Assembly: GCA_016744015.1 (NCBI GenBank)
Contig: JADGFD010000005.1
Location: 1 to 64,000, forward strand
From: Paracoccaceae bacterium
GTDB taxonomy: Bacteria > Pseudomonadota > Alphaproteobacteria > Rhodobacterales > Rhodobacteraceae
Length of the DNA stretch: 64,000 nucleotides
Direction: 5' to 3'
Shown here: piece after piece, positions 16,780 through 26,875 of the stretch
Layout of the letters: every line of letters begins with the position of its first letter
Numbering within the stretch: position 1 is the stretch's first letter
The notes under the pieces: model-generated
What the model saw: the letters and a program-made list of their open reading frames with translations, nothing else
What the model was told of the DNA's origin: nothing
Database searches by the model: none
Program-made: the position numbers and the translations under genes

Positions 16780-18348
16780 ATGTCCCTTAAACCGATTCTA
16801 TTGACCGCATCTGCCCTTGCGTTCAGTGCCAGCGCCGCGTTTGCCGAATATTCGCTAACCGTGCTGCACACCAATGATTTCCACGCCCGCTTTGAGCCCA
16901 TCAGCAAATATGACAGCCCGTGCTCAGCAGAAGATAACGCCGAAGGCAAATGCTTTGGTGGCTCTGCCCGCCTCGTATCTGCTGTGGCTGACGCACGCGC
17001 GCGCACCAACAATTCCATTTTGGTAGATGGCGGCGACCAGTTCCAAGGCACGCTGTTTTATACCTATTACAAAGGCGCCATGGCCGCCGAATTCATGAAC
17101 CTGCTTGAATATGACGCCATGACCGTGGGTAACCACGAGTTTGATGACGGCCCAGAAGTGCTGCGCGGCTTCATGGATACGATCAACTTTCCGATCCTGA
17201 TGTCTAACGCCGACGTAAGTGGTGAAGAGCTGTTAGCGGACGAGTTGGCCAAATCAACCGTGATCGAACGTGGCGGCGAAAAAATCGGCCTTATTGGCCT
17301 GACCCCACAAAACACCGACGAGCTGGCCTCCCCTGGCCCTGGCGTTGTATTTACCGACCCAGCCGAGGCGGTAGCTGGTGAAGTTGCAAAGCTCGAAGAG
17401 ATGGGCGTCAAGATCATCATCGTGCTGTCTCACTCAGGCTATGCGGTTGACCAAGCAGTTGCCGCAGCTGTGCCTGCGGTAGACGTAATTGTGGGTGGCC
17501 ACACCAACACGCTGCTGTCCAACACCAATGAGCGCGCTGAGGGCCCCTACCCAACTATGGTTGGCACCACAGCCATCGTTTCGGCCTATGCCTACGGCAA
17601 GTTTCTTGGCGAATTAAACGTTACGTTTGATGATGATGGCGTTATCACAGAAGCCAGCGGCGAGCCTATCATTATGGATGGTGAAGTTGTTGAAGACGAA
17701 GCCTCTGTTGCGCGTATTTCTGAGTTGGCGGCCCCGCTGGAAGAAATCCGCAACCGCGTTGTCGCGCAATCAGCTGAGGCCATTGACGGCGACCGCGGCA
17801 GCTGCCGCGCTGTTGAGTGCCAAATGGGCAACCTGATTGCTGACGCTATGCTAGACCGCGTGGCGGACCAAGGCGTGACGATCGCGATCCAAAACGGTGG
17901 TGGTATTCGCGCCAGTATTGATGCGGGTGAAGTGACCATGGGTGAAGTGCTAACGGTGCTACCGTTCCAAAACACCCTCGCCACATTCCAGCTTTCTGGT
18001 GCCGGCATTGTTGAGGCGCTTGAAAACGGTGTGAGCCAAGTGGAAGAAGGTGCAGGCCGCTTCCCACAGGTTGCCGGCATCCGGTTCGTTTGGGACGCAA
18101 CTGCCGAGCCGGGCTCGCGCATTGTGGAGGTGATATTGGCCGATGGTTCTGCCATTGACCCCGCCGCAACTTACGGCGTGGTGACTAACAACTACGTGCG
18201 TGGCGGTGGTGACGGTTACAAAATCTTCTCATCGGACGCCATGAACGCTTACGACTATGGCCCCGGCCTAGAAAACGTTGTGGCAGATTACATGCTCGCG
18301 CAAGGGGCTTATACCCCCTACCTTGACGGCCGTATCGCCCAAAAGTAA
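16780..18348 (+). CDS. periplasmic bifunctional metallophosphatase/5'-nucleotidase (UshA family)
   Basis: The 522-residue protein has a signal peptide (ASALAFSASAAFA, cleavage before EYSLT), then a calcineurin-like metallophosphatase domain (LTVLHTNDFHARF, VGNHEFDDGP, VGGHTN) and a 5'-nucleotidase C-terminal domain (MGNLIADAMLD, NGGGIRASIDAGEV). It should hydrolyse nucleotides in the periplasm for phosphate and nucleoside salvage. AACTGGAGAG precedes the ATG. A strong hairpin follows the stop, so it is a single-gene unit set between the J-domain gene and cobS. Confidence 0.92.
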   Translation: MSLKPILLTASALAFSASAAFAEYSLTVLHTNDFHARFEPISKYDSPCSAEDNAEGKCFGGSARLVSAVADARARTNNSILVDGGDQFQGTLFYTYYKGAMAAEFMNLLEYDAMTVGNHEFDDGPEVLRGFMDTINFPILMSNADVSGEELLADELAKSTVIERGGEKIGLIGLTPQNTDELASPGPGVVFTDPAEAVAGEVAKLEEMGVKIIIVLSHSGYAVDQAVAAAVPAVDVIVGGHTNTLLSNTNERAEGPYPTMVGTTAIVSAYAYGKFLGELNVTFDDDGVITEASGEPIIMDGEVVEDEASVARISELAAPLEEIRNRVVAQSAEAIDGDRGSCRAVECQMGNLIADAMLDRVADQGVTIAIQNGGGIRASIDAGEVTMGEVLTVLPFQNTLATFQLSGAGIVEALENGVSQVEEGAGRFPQVAGIRFVWDATAEPGSRIVEVILADGSAIDPAATYGVVTNNYVRGGGDGYKIFSSDAMNAYDYGPGLENVVADYMLAQGAYTPYLDGRIAQK

Positions 18349-18365
18349 GCCAAGCTAGAGCTTAA

Positions 18366-18396
18366 ATAACAGCCGCTCCCTTGGGGCGGCTGTTAT
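18366..18396 (+). terminator. terminator hairpin after the 5'-nucleotidase gene
   Basis: Perfect 11-base arms ATAACAGCCGC (18366-18376) and GCGGCTGTTAT (18386-18396) around a 9-base loop start 18 bases after the stop codon. The T-run afterwards is short (CGTTT), but stem strength and position support a Rho-independent terminator. Confidence 0.75.
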
Positions 18397-18425
18397 CGTT
18401 TCTGGGCCCATTTTGCCACCCCCCC

Positions 18426-18453
18426 TTGCACCCCGCGCGCAATCGGTTACAAC
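18426..18453 (+). promoter_or_regulatory. candidate sigma-70-type promoter of cobS
   Basis: TTGCAC (18426-18431) and TACAAC (18448-18453) are separated by 16 bases and lie 46 bases before the cobS start, just after the nucleotidase terminator. The match is partial, so this is a proposal. Confidence 0.35.
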
Positions 18454-18498
18454 TAGGAAAAACACACGGCCATAGCGCCCGATTAGACGGATTCCACC

Positions 18499-19470
18499 AT
18501 GACAGCCATTGATAAACCCACCGAAACTTTCAACGTAGAAGACCTGTTTGGCTTTGAAACCGAGATGACGATTAAGGGTTTTGAAGAGCGTACCGACCGC
18601 GTACCAGAAATTGACCCAACCTATAAGTTCGACCCCGAAACCACCCTCGCCATTCTCGCGGGCTTTAAGCACAATCGCCGGGTGATGATTCAAGGCTACC
18701 ACGGCACGGGTAAATCGACCCATATTGAGCAGGTCGCGGCCCGCATCAACTGGCCCACCGTGCGGGTAAATCTCGATAGCCATATTTCGCGGATTGACCT
18801 GATCGGCAAAGACGCGATCAAGCTAAAAGACGGTGTGCAAGTCACCGAATTCCAAGAGGGCATTTTGCCATGGGCCCTACGAAACCCCGCCGCCATTGTG
18901 TTTGACGAGTATGACGCCGGCCGCCCGGACGTGATGTTTGTGATCCAGCGGATTTTGGAAACCGACGGCAAGCTCACGCTGCTGGACCAAAACGAAATCA
19001 TCACGCCGCACCCGTCTTTCCGCCTGTTTGCCACCGCCAACACCGTTGGCCTAGGTGACACCACCGGCCTTTACCATGGTGTGCAGCAGATCAACCAAGC
19101 CCAGATGGACCGCTGGAGCCTTGTGGCAACGCTCAATTACTTGAGCCATGACGCCGAAGCCGCCATCGTGCTCGGCAAAGCGCCGCATTACAATTCCGAA
19201 GAAGGCCGCAAAACCATTGGCCATATGGTGACGGTAGCCGACCTTACCCGCACCGCGTTTATGAACGGCGACATTTCCACCGTTATGTCGCCCCGCACCG
19301 TGATTACATGGGCGCAAAATGCCGAAATTTTCAAAGATGTGGGCTTCGCCTTCCGCCTGACCTTCCTGAACAAATGTGACGAGTTAGAGCGCCAAACCGT
19401 TGCCGAATTCTACCAACGTTGCTTTGATGAAGAACTGCCGGAAAGCGCCGTGAGTGTGAGCCTTGGTTAG
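18499..19470 (+). CDS. cobS: aerobic cobaltochelatase subunit CobS
   Basis: CobS is the AAA+ ATPase subunit of the CobNST complex that inserts cobalt into hydrogenobyrinic acid a,c-diamide during aerobic cobalamin synthesis. The 323-residue length fits. Walker A reads [18 protein letters not shown], Walker B lies in [16 protein letters not shown], and [21 protein letters not shown] is the sensor region shared with MoxR-type ATPases. In related genomes cobT follows at once; here an orphan gene overlaps the cobS 3' end by 8 bases and separates the pair. Confidence 0.95.
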   Translation: MTAIDKPTETFNVEDLFGFETEMTIKGFEERTDRVPEIDPTYKFDPETTLAILAGFKHNRRVMIQGYHGTGKSTHIEQVAARINWPTVRVNLDSHISRIDLIGKDAIKLKDGVQVTEFQEGILPWALRNPAAIVFDEYDAGRPDVMFVIQRILETDGKLTLLDQNEIITPHPSFRLFATANTVGLGDTTGLYHGVQQINQAQMDRWSLVATLNYLSHDAEAAIVLGKAPHYNSEEGRKTIGHMVTVADLTRTAFMNGDISTVMSPRTVITWAQNAEIFKDVGFAFRLTFLNKCDELERQTVAEFYQRCFDEELPESAVSVSLG

Positions 19471-20014
19471 CACATCCCTTAAAGCAACGCCTAATTTTGC
19501 AAAATTGCTTATGGCAGTTTTACTATTACAGTTTGGAGCGAGCCCTTGGGCATATGCAGATGAAACAAGTGAGTATCTGATAGAGAACGTTTTCTTTGGA
19601 GATTCTCTATTTACACCCCGAGTTTTGAAACCTTTGCAAACGCCAACTTTGCGACGCAATATGGAGTGTTGGGTTTTGTTTTCGGCTATCAATCAGAAGT
19701 TTCCAGATGGTGCGGGAGAGGCCACTTCAGCCTCCCCCTCATCTTCCGAAATGGAAAACTTCTTTTCAACCGAAGTTGTAGAAGAGCTAGCTTTTATAGG
19801 GGTAAACATGCTCGACACTGGCAATATGGCAACCCTACAGAATGTCAGGAATGAGCGGGTGTTAGAACGCTCGGTATCTTTTGAATGGTTGGAGATCAAC
19901 CCCTATCCCGAGACCAATTCAGTTGAAATGGCATTTGCTCCTGTTGAGTTGATTGTCACACTGTCACGACTGGATGAGTGCGAACAATCTGCCCTAGAAC
20001 AGCTACGCCCATAA
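19463..20014 (+). CDS. hypothetical secreted protein inserted between cobS and cobT
   Basis: The 183-residue product is not recognised. It has a signal peptide ([18 protein letters not shown], cleavage before DETSEY) and a mature part with two Cys residues ([14 protein letters not shown]) that could form a disulfide. The proposed TTG start at 19463 overlaps cobS by 8 bases; an ATG at 19511 would also keep the signal. It lies only 7 bases before cobT, so it is co-transcribed with both chelatase genes. Its DNA is clearly AT-richer than cobS and cobT, which suggests later insertion without breaking the operon. No link to cobalamin synthesis is evident. Confidence 0.6.
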   Translation: MVSTSLKATPNFAKLLMAVLLLQFGASPWAYADETSEYLIENVFFGDSLFTPRVLKPLQTPTLRRNMECWVLFSAINQKFPDGAGEATSASPSSSEMENFFSTEVVEELAFIGVNMLDTGNMATLQNVRNERVLERSVSFEWLEINPYPETNSVEMAFAPVELIVTLSRLDECEQSALEQLRP

Positions 20015-20021
20015 GGATTTA

Positions 20022-21887
20022 ATGATAATGACTAAATCCGACAACCCCGCCGACCCGTTCAAAAAAGCCTTAGCGGAGGCGACCAAAACGCTGGCCAATC
20101 AGCCGGAGCTTACGGTTTCTTATACGGTAGACCCCGCAGGCGTGTCAGGCGACAGCATGCGGCTGCCACAGGTTACGCGGCGGATGACTTCGCAGGAGGT
20201 GCTGTTAGCGCGTGGCACGGCCGATGCGATGGCGATGAAACTGCGTTTTCATAACCCCACCACCAATGGCAAATATGCCCCACAAGGCGAGATTGCCTCG
20301 GCGGTATTTGACGCGCTGGAAACCGCGCGCTGTGAGGCACTCGGCGCGCGTGCACTTCCGGGTACAGCCAAAAACATCGGCGCCAAAATCGAATCCGAGG
20401 CGCTGGCGCAGGGGTTTGAGAAAGCCACTGATGCCGCCCAAGCCCCGCTCGCCGCCACCGCTGGCTATATGCTGCGCGAGTTGGCAACGGGCAAAGCCCT
20501 GCCCACAGCCGCGCAAAATGTGCTGGATTTACGGCGCGATACGCTGGAAGGCCAAGCGGGAAACACCCTTCAAAATGCACTCAAAAGCCTTGACGACCAA
20601 GCCGCCTTTGCCCGCCTCGCGCGGCAGGTGATCTCGGACCTCGGCTATGGCGACCAGCTCGGGGACGACCCCGACCAAGACGATGAAAACCAAGACGACG
20701 AGGCCGAAGAAGACGGCGAAAACGAGCAAGACCAAGAGGGTGCGGACGAGGAAAACGACCAAGAGCAGGACCAGCAGCCGCCCGAAGACCAAGACGATGA
20801 CGAGCAGCAAATGCAGTCTGAAATTGCGGCGCAGGATGACCCGAACGCCCAAATGGCCGATGAAACCGAGATCGAAGACGGCGACCCGCCCGACGAGCCG
20901 CCTGCCCCCGCGCCGCACTCGGATGCGGACCCTTTGTATCGCGCGTTCACCACTGAATTTGATGAAGAAATCCGCGCCGAAGAACTGGCTGAACCTGAAG
21001 AGCTGGAGCGCCTGCGCGCCTATCTCGACCAGCAGCTTGCCCCGTTCAAATCCGCCGTTGGCCGCCTTGCCAACCGCTTGCAGCGCCGTTTGCAGGCCCA
21101 GCAAAACCGCACATGGAATTTTGACCTTGAGGAAGGCGTGCTCGACGCCGCCCGCCTTGCCCGCGTGGTGGCCAACCCGACCACGCCGCTGAGCTTTAAG
21201 CAGGAAAGCGACATCGAGTTTAAGGACACGGTGGTCACGCTCCTGATAGACAATTCCGGCTCTATGCGGGGCCGCCCTATTTCTATCGCCGCCATCTGCG
21301 CTGATGTGCTGGCGCGCACGCTGGAGCGCTGCCAAGTGAAGGTCGAAATTCTCGGCTTCACCACCCGTGCGTGGAAAGGCGGCCAAAGCCGCGAGGCATG
21401 GCTGAAAGAAGAACGCCCCGCCTTACCGGGCCGCCTGAATGACCTGCGCCACATCATCTATAAAGGGGCCGACGCCCCGTGGCGCCGCAGCCACACCAAC
21501 CTTGGTTTGATGATGAAAGAAGGCCTGCTGAAAGAAAACATCGACGGCGAAGCGCTGGAATGGGCCTATCGCCGGATGATGAAACGCCCCGAAGCGCGCC
21601 GCATTCTGATGGTGATTTCAGACGGTGCACCGGTGGACGATTCCACTCTTTCGGTGAATCCCGCCTCCTACCTAGAAAAGCACCTGCGCGACGTCATCGA
21701 CATGGTCGAAACCCGCAAAGGCGTGGAGCTGATCGCCATCGGCATCGGCCATGACGTAACGCGCTATTATAGCCGTGCCGTGACCATAACCGATGTGGAG
21801 CAACTGGCGGGGGCAATGACAGAGCAGCTAGCGAACCTTTTCGAGCAAGACGCCCGCAAGCGCGAGCGGTTGTTTAAGAGCGCATAG
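20022..21887 (+). CDS. cobT: aerobic cobaltochelatase subunit CobT
   Basis: The 621-residue CobT partners CobS in the cobaltochelatase. It has a conserved N-terminal helical part, a long acidic Asp/Glu/Gln-rich linker (about residues 210-290) and a C-terminal von Willebrand A domain with the MIDAS motif [15 protein letters not shown] and later [15 protein letters not shown] lies 5 bases before the ATG at 20022; an ATG at 20028 is an alternative start. The 3' end overlaps the next gene, on the other strand, by 14 bases. Confidence 0.95.
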   Translation: MIMTKSDNPADPFKKALAEATKTLANQPELTVSYTVDPAGVSGDSMRLPQVTRRMTSQEVLLARGTADAMAMKLRFHNPTTNGKYAPQGEIASAVFDALETARCEALGARALPGTAKNIGAKIESEALAQGFEKATDAAQAPLAATAGYMLRELATGKALPTAAQNVLDLRRDTLEGQAGNTLQNALKSLDDQAAFARLARQVISDLGYGDQLGDDPDQDDENQDDEAEEDGENEQDQEGADEENDQEQDQQPPEDQDDDEQQMQSEIAAQDDPNAQMADETEIEDGDPPDEPPAPAPHSDADPLYRAFTTEFDEEIRAEELAEPEELERLRAYLDQQLAPFKSAVGRLANRLQRRLQAQQNRTWNFDLEEGVLDAARLARVVANPTTPLSFKQESDIEFKDTVVTLLIDNSGSMRGRPISIAAICADVLARTLERCQVKVEILGFTTRAWKGGQSREAWLKEERPALPGRLNDLRHIIYKGADAPWRRSHTNLGLMMKEGLLKENIDGEALEWAYRRMMKRPEARRILMVISDGAPVDDSTLSVNPASYLEKHLRDVIDMVETRKGVELIAIGIGHDVTRYYSRAVTITDVEQLAGAMTEQLANLFEQDARKRERLFKSA

Positions 21888-22182
21888 CCTTTCGCACCGC
21901 GCGCCAAATCGCGATGGTAGCAAAAAACGCGCCAACCCAAAACAGCGCGGGGGCCATTGGCCAAAGCAGCATCGGCCCCACCACGTTCTCCCAGATCACT
22001 GGCGACAGGTAGCGTTCTATCCCCGGCTGTAACCCCAGCAAGGTGCCACGGTCAAAGTTAAACCATACCTGCCCGATGGGCAGAAACGTAAATGCCTCTT
22101 CGTTCACATTGGCGAGTTGCCAATCAAAATAGGCCCGCAAAGCCGCGGCTGCTATAAAGAATACCGCCAATATGCGTGCCAT
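21874..22182 (-). CDS. small hypothetical membrane protein
   Basis: A 102-residue protein with an N-terminal hydrophobic helix ([16 protein letters not shown]) and a C-terminal one ([24 protein letters not shown]), with a Trp- and Phe-rich segment between them. It resembles small uncharacterised inner-membrane proteins often found beside cobT in this group. The ATG at 22182 has TATGGAG upstream, better than the start at 22242. Function unknown. Confidence 0.65.
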   Translation of the reverse strand: MARILAVFFIAAAALRAYFDWQLANVNEEAFTFLPIGQVWFNFDRGTLLGLQPGIERYLSPVIWENVVGPMLLWPMAPALFWVGAFFATIAIWRAVRKAMRS

Positions 22183-22278
22183 CGAAGTGCTCCATAATTC
22201 TTTAGCTTGCGGCATCCTAGCGCAGGGCGCATAAAGGCGCAAATAACACTGCTTAACCCCCGCGTGAGGAATGTTTCA

Positions 22279-24048
22279 ATGTATCAGAGCTTTAAAACTC
22301 CAAGCAGCCCAGAAACAGGTGCGCCAAGGCTCAAAGCGCTGCGCGCGGCGCTGGCGAGCGCGGGGCTTGATGGCTTCCTAGTCCCGCGCGCTGATGCCCA
22401 TAGGGGCGAAAACGTAGCCCCCTGTGATGAGCGCCTCGCATGGCTCACGGGCTTTACTGGCTCTGATGGCCACGCGGCGGTGCTGCCCGAAATCGCTGGC
22501 GTTTTTGTGGATGGTCGCTACACGCTGCAAGTCCGTAAACAGATAGATACCAAGGTTTTTACCCCGCAAGCCATTCCTGATGACAAGCTTGCCGATTGGC
22601 TGAATGCCAATTTGGGCAAAGGTAGTGTGGGCTACGACCCGATGCTGCACAGCTATGACGAAATCGCCAAGCTGGAAAAGGCCCTTGCGCCAAGTATAAT
22701 GCTCACCCAATGCCCCAATATGGTTGATGCCATTTGGGAGGACCGCCCGGCACCCCCGCAGGGCGAAATACGTGTTCATCCGATTGAATTTGCCGGTCAA
22801 CATAGCGCGGCCAAACGCACAGAAATGGCAGCCAAGCTCAGTAAAGCAGAGCTAAAAGCCACGATCCTTACCCTGCCCGATTCCATTGCATGGCTGCTCA
22901 ACATTCGCGGCTCCGATATTGCCAACACCCCCGTGCCACTGGCTTTCGCCATTCTGCATGCAGATGCCCGCGTCACACTTATCACCGATCCCGCCAAATC
23001 CAGCTCGGAGCTGGCCATGCATCTCGGTCCTGATGTTAGCATTTCTGATGATTTTCAGGCCGCTCTGAAAGCACTCACAGGTAAAACCGGGGTCGACCGC
23101 AAAACCGCCCCAATTTGGGTTTCACAACAGCTTGAAGAGCCAGTTTGGTTTGCGGACCCTTGTATCCTGCCTAAAGCCTGCAAAAACGAGGCCGAGCTCA
23201 ATGGCTCTCGCCAAGCCCACCTGCGTGACGCGGCCGCGATGTGTGAATTTTTGGCCTGGGTTGACCGAGGCGTGATCGGTAAAACCGAAATTGATGTCGT
23301 CACCAAGCTGGAATCCTGCCGCAGCCAGTCAAACGCGCTCACGGATATCTCATTTGATACCATCTGCGGCAGCGGCCCAAACGGGGCTATTGTGCATTAC
23401 CGCGTTGATGAGGCGAGCAATCGTGCCATTGAAAACAACACCCTCTTGCTGGTGGATAGCGGCGGGCAATACCTTGACGGCACCACCGATATCACCCGCA
23501 CCATCCCCATCGGGACCCCTGATGACGAGATGATCCGCTGCTTCACGCTAGTTTTGAAAGGCATGCTGGCGCTAAGCATGCTGCGCTTCCCCGATGGCAT
23601 TTCAGGGGCCGATATAGACAGCCTCGCCCGTACGCCCCTTTGGGCCGCAGGGCTGGATTATAAACACGGCACAGGCCATGGCGTCGGGGCCTATCTTGAT
23701 GTCCACGAAGGCCCCGCGCGCATTTCCCGCGCGGGCAGTGTCGCTTTGCAAACGGGCATGATCCTTTCCAACGAGCCGGGATATTATCGCGAAGGTGCAT
23801 GGGGGATCCGTATTGAGAACTTGCTTATCATATCCCCACCAGAAAATGTTGGCGGCGAAGACAAAATGCGAAGCTTTGAAACCCTCACATGGGTGCCGAT
23901 AGACGCCCGCTTGATCGACCCGGTTCGCCTTAGCGGCCCTGAGCGTGAATGGCTCAACAGCTACCATGCCGAGGTGTTCACAAATGTTGGCCCGCAGCTT
24001 TCTCCTGATGCCCAAAAATGGCTCACGCAAGCCTGTGCGCCGATTTAA
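22279..24048 (+). CDS. Xaa-Pro aminopeptidase (M24B family)
   Basis: This 589-residue enzyme cleaves the bond before proline at peptide N termini. It has two creatinase-like N-terminal domains and a C-terminal pita-bread catalytic domain with the metal ligands in LLLVDSGGQYLDGTTDITRT, HGTGHGVGAYLDVHEGP and NEPGYY; the tail TLTWVPIDARLID matches the long eukaryote-like aminopeptidase P subgroup. GAGGA lies 9 bases before the ATG at 22279; the frame extends upstream to 22207 without a site. It is divergent from the small membrane gene. Confidence 0.92.
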   Translation: MYQSFKTPSSPETGAPRLKALRAALASAGLDGFLVPRADAHRGENVAPCDERLAWLTGFTGSDGHAAVLPEIAGVFVDGRYTLQVRKQIDTKVFTPQAIPDDKLADWLNANLGKGSVGYDPMLHSYDEIAKLEKALAPSIMLTQCPNMVDAIWEDRPAPPQGEIRVHPIEFAGQHSAAKRTEMAAKLSKAELKATILTLPDSIAWLLNIRGSDIANTPVPLAFAILHADARVTLITDPAKSSSELAMHLGPDVSISDDFQAALKALTGKTGVDRKTAPIWVSQQLEEPVWFADPCILPKACKNEAELNGSRQAHLRDAAAMCEFLAWVDRGVIGKTEIDVVTKLESCRSQSNALTDISFDTICGSGPNGAIVHYRVDEASNRAIENNTLLLVDSGGQYLDGTTDITRTIPIGTPDDEMIRCFTLVLKGMLALSMLRFPDGISGADIDSLARTPLWAAGLDYKHGTGHGVGAYLDVHEGPARISRAGSVALQTGMILSNEPGYYREGAWGIRIENLLIISPPENVGGEDKMRSFETLTWVPIDARLIDPVRLSGPEREWLNSYHAEVFTNVGPQLSPDAQKWLTQACAPI

Positions 24049-24160
24049 TTCAGTAGTCTATCATATCCGAAATGCGCGCCTCCGGCTGCTGAAGCTCGGC
24101 GCCATGCGACAGGCCACTTACCTTAATTTGGCTGATCAAATCACAAGTGTTATGTTGTTT

Positions 24161-24176
24161 ACTAACCTAGGTAAGT
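24161..24176. repeat. near-palindrome ACTAACCTAGGTAAGT
   Basis: Sixteen bases centred on CCTAGG, with one mismatched pair per arm, lie in the AT-rich 277-base gap (24049-24325) between the convergent aminopeptidase and recN genes. No gene is supported in this gap. The palindrome may be a protein-binding site, but nothing here is obviously regulated by it. Confidence 0.35.
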
Positions 24177-24325
24177 AGTTATGTGGGTTTGCAATATTAT
24201 ACATATATTTCAAATCCTTACGTGGATACTTGACCCTTTTCGTAGATCATTCATGGTGTTAAGCACGTATATATATGCACAGTTTCCCAGCGCGGCGCGG
24301 GCCAGCCTTCTCCCCAAGCGCAAAG

Positions 24326-25987
24326 CTAGCGCGCCGCCACCGGAGCGCTTTCCAGCAGCGCTTGCGCAGCGGCCTTTGCCCCGTCACTGACCACATCTCC
24401 TGCCAGCATCCGTGCAATTTCATACAGCCGCTCAGCCTCTGAAAGCGCCATGACATCAGTGCGAGTTGCACCCGCTTTCACCGATTTTGACACCACAAAA
24501 TGCACCTGCCCCATGGCCGCCACTTGCGGCGAATGGGTCACCACCAGCACCTGCGCTCCCGCAGCCACCGAGGCCAGCCGTCGGCCAACGGCGTCTGCCG
24601 TTGCCCCGCCAACGCCACGGTCGATTTCGTCGAATATCAGCGTCAACCCCGAGGCGCGCGTGGTCAGGCACACCTTTAGCGCCAGTAAAAATCTTGAAAG
24701 CTCCCCCCCTGAGGCGATTTTCTCAATCGCCCCCGCTGGGGCCCCGGGGTTTGTGGCCACACGAAAAGATACAGCATCCGCGCCCACGGGCCCTGCCTCC
24801 GCATCCTCTAGCACGGTTTCAAATGCCGCGTTCTCCATTTTGAGCGGGGTCAGTTCTGCCTTCATCGCTTTATCCAGGCGCTTTGCCGCCGCCGCACGCT
24901 TTACACGCAGCGCGTCAGCCACTGCACTGTAGACGCGGCCTGCTTCTGCGCGCTGCGCTGCCAACTCAGCAATTTGGCTCCCCCCGGCCTCCAGCGTCTG
25001 CGCTTTTTTCTGAAACCCCGCCCAGATTTCCGGCAGTTCGTCAGGCAATACTTTATGCTTGCGCGCCAAAGCCCGAAGCGCAAATAGCCGCTCTTCTACC
25101 CGCTCTAACTCATAAGGATCCACATCGAGCCGAGCCAGAGCCGCCTCAACACCCGCTTGCACATCTCCAAGCTCAATCAGCACGCGCCCCATGCCTTCAA
25201 TCGGCGCATCCAACCCCAGCTCCGGCACCTCATTTGCATCTTGCAGCCAGCGTTGTGCATCAAGGAGCTGCCCTTCGGCTGCTTGCTGTGCTTGCACCGC
25301 TTTATTGACATCGCCACGCACCCGCTCGGCCCCTTGCATAAGGCGGCGCTGCTTGTCTAAAGCCGCGTCTTCGCCCGCAACAGGCGCCAAGGCGTCTAAC
25401 TCCTGCAAGGCGTGTTCCACATATTCGGCATCCGCTTTCAGCGCTTCTACTTCGGCCTCTGCCGCTGTGAGCGCTTGCTCGGCAGCCCGCAAGCGCCGCC
25501 AGGTTTTGCCTACTTTTTCCAGCGCGGCCTCATTGCTAGCATAAGCGTCCAAAAGCGCCCTATGGCCTTTGGCATTGAGCAATCCGCGGTCATCATGCTG
25601 GCCGTGCACCTCCACAAGCGCCGCCCCAAGGTTGCGCAGCACCTCGGCTGACACCGCGCGGTCATTCACAAAGGCCCGCTTGCGCCCATCTGGCATATTG
25701 AGCCGCCGCAAAATGAGCTGTCCATCAAAGGGCAGGCCCGCGTCATCCAAAATTAACGCCGCCGCGTGGCCTGCATTCAATTCAAATTCGGCAATCACTT
25801 CGCCCTGCTCAGCCCCTTGCCGGACCATTTCAGCACGCCCGCGCCGGCCAAGCACAAAGCCCAGACTATCAAGCAAAATAGATTTACCGGCCCCGGTTTC
25901 ACCCGTTAACACGTTGAGACCCGCGCCAAAGCGCAGGTCTACCCGTTCAATGAGCAGCATATTTCGTATGGAAAGATTTACCAGCAT
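24326..25987 (-). CDS. recN: DNA repair protein RecN
   Basis: RecN is an SMC-like ATPase that helps hold and repair double-strand breaks. The 553-residue product has Walker A TGETGAGKSILLDSLGF near the N terminus, two long coiled-coil arms rich in Ala, Glu and Arg, the ABC signature IASGGELSRFLLAL and Walker B LTLIFDEIDRGVGG. It follows bamD by 42 bases on the same strand and ends the long minus-strand run of envelope genes, an arrangement common in Rhodobacterales. Confidence 0.95.
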   Translation of the reverse strand: MLVNLSIRNMLLIERVDLRFGAGLNVLTGETGAGKSILLDSLGFVLGRRGRAEMVRQGAEQGEVIAEFELNAGHAAALILDDAGLPFDGQLILRRLNMPDGRKRAFVNDRAVSAEVLRNLGAALVEVHGQHDDRGLLNAKGHRALLDAYASNEAALEKVGKTWRRLRAAEQALTAAEAEVEALKADAEYVEHALQELDALAPVAGEDAALDKQRRLMQGAERVRGDVNKAVQAQQAAEGQLLDAQRWLQDANEVPELGLDAPIEGMGRVLIELGDVQAGVEAALARLDVDPYELERVEERLFALRALARKHKVLPDELPEIWAGFQKKAQTLEAGGSQIAELAAQRAEAGRVYSAVADALRVKRAAAAKRLDKAMKAELTPLKMENAAFETVLEDAEAGPVGADAVSFRVATNPGAPAGAIEKIASGGELSRFLLALKVCLTTRASGLTLIFDEIDRGVGGATADAVGRRLASVAAGAQVLVVTHSPQVAAMGQVHFVVSKSVKAGATRTDVMALSEAERLYEIARMLAGDVVSDGAKAAAQALLESAPVAAR

Positions 25988-26029
25988 CAGCGGTAGCTTA
26001 CCCTATGTCGCACAGTTCGGAAACCCGAT

Positions 26030-26794
26030 TTACCGCCCGCCAGCCACCAGCCGACGCGCCGCAGTATTCCAGCTGCTATCAGGGTATTCTGCCGCCAACA
26101 TGGCCGCCGCTTGCCCCGCTTCGGCCAACAGGCCAAGCGAGAGGTTCGCCTCTACCAGCCGGTGCAGTGCCTCGGGCCGGTGCGGAGTTTCGCCATATTC
26201 TTCGACAACTGCCTGAAACCGACCGATCGAGGCGGCAAACTGCCCGCGCTTTAGGTAATAGCGGCCAATATCCATTTCTTTACCAGCAAGCTGGTTAAGC
26301 GCTGTAGTAAATTTTGGCTCGGCCAAGGCGGCATATTCGGAATCAGGGAAGCGCTCCAGAACGATTCGCAGGGCTTGCAACGCCTGAAAGGTGTTTTCCT
26401 GATCGCGGCCCACATCTACGATTTGGTCATAATAGCTGAGCGCTACCAAATAATGCGCCAGCGCGGCGAATTCACCTGCGGGATAATAATCAATATAGCG
26501 CCGCGCCGAAGCTCGGCTTTCTATCCGCTTTTTCCCGGCCTGATAGGCCTTGGCAGCTTGAATAACCGCATATTCCGCCTCAACAGTATAGGGATAAAGC
26601 CGCTCAACTTCGAGATAAAGATCACCCGCTTGCCTGAACTTCCGACGCGAGACCTGCTCATCAGCCATGGCAATGATTTGCTGGGGGCTAGTCGCATCAT
26701 CCACTGATGACTGCCCGCCACCACGGCCGCAGGCCGCCACCGTGGCCACTAGTGCCAGCATCAAGGCGCGGCGTATCCAAACTCGTTGACCCAT
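26030..26794 (-). CDS. bamD: outer membrane assembly lipoprotein BamD
   Basis: BamD is the essential TPR lipoprotein of the BAM complex that inserts beta-barrel proteins into the outer membrane. The 254-residue product has a lipoprotein signal with lipobox VAAC and five helical repeats, for example RKFRQAGDLYLEVERLYPY and VALSYYDQIVDVGRDQ. The ATG at 26794 is preceded by TTGAGGG; the start at 26842 would put extra residues before the signal. It lies between lpxC and recN. Confidence 0.93.
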   Translation of the reverse strand: MGQRVWIRRALMLALVATVAACGRGGGQSSVDDATSPQQIIAMADEQVSRRKFRQAGDLYLEVERLYPYTVEAEYAVIQAAKAYQAGKKRIESRASARRYIDYYPAGEFAALAHYLVALSYYDQIVDVGRDQENTFQALQALRIVLERFPDSEYAALAEPKFTTALNQLAGKEMDIGRYYLKRGQFAASIGRFQAVVEEYGETPHRPEALHRLVEANLSLGLLAEAGQAAAMLAAEYPDSSWNTAARRLVAGGR

Positions 26795-26875
26795 GTTTAC
26801 CCTCAACAATCGCAATTCATATGCGTTGCTAGCATAGTTCATTGGCAGAAAAAACGGCTTTTTAAAGGTTGTGGC

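Noticed and set aside
20529-21386. Long minus-strand frame inside cobT
   Set aside because: It is a shadow caused by the repetitive acidic-linker codons of cobT.
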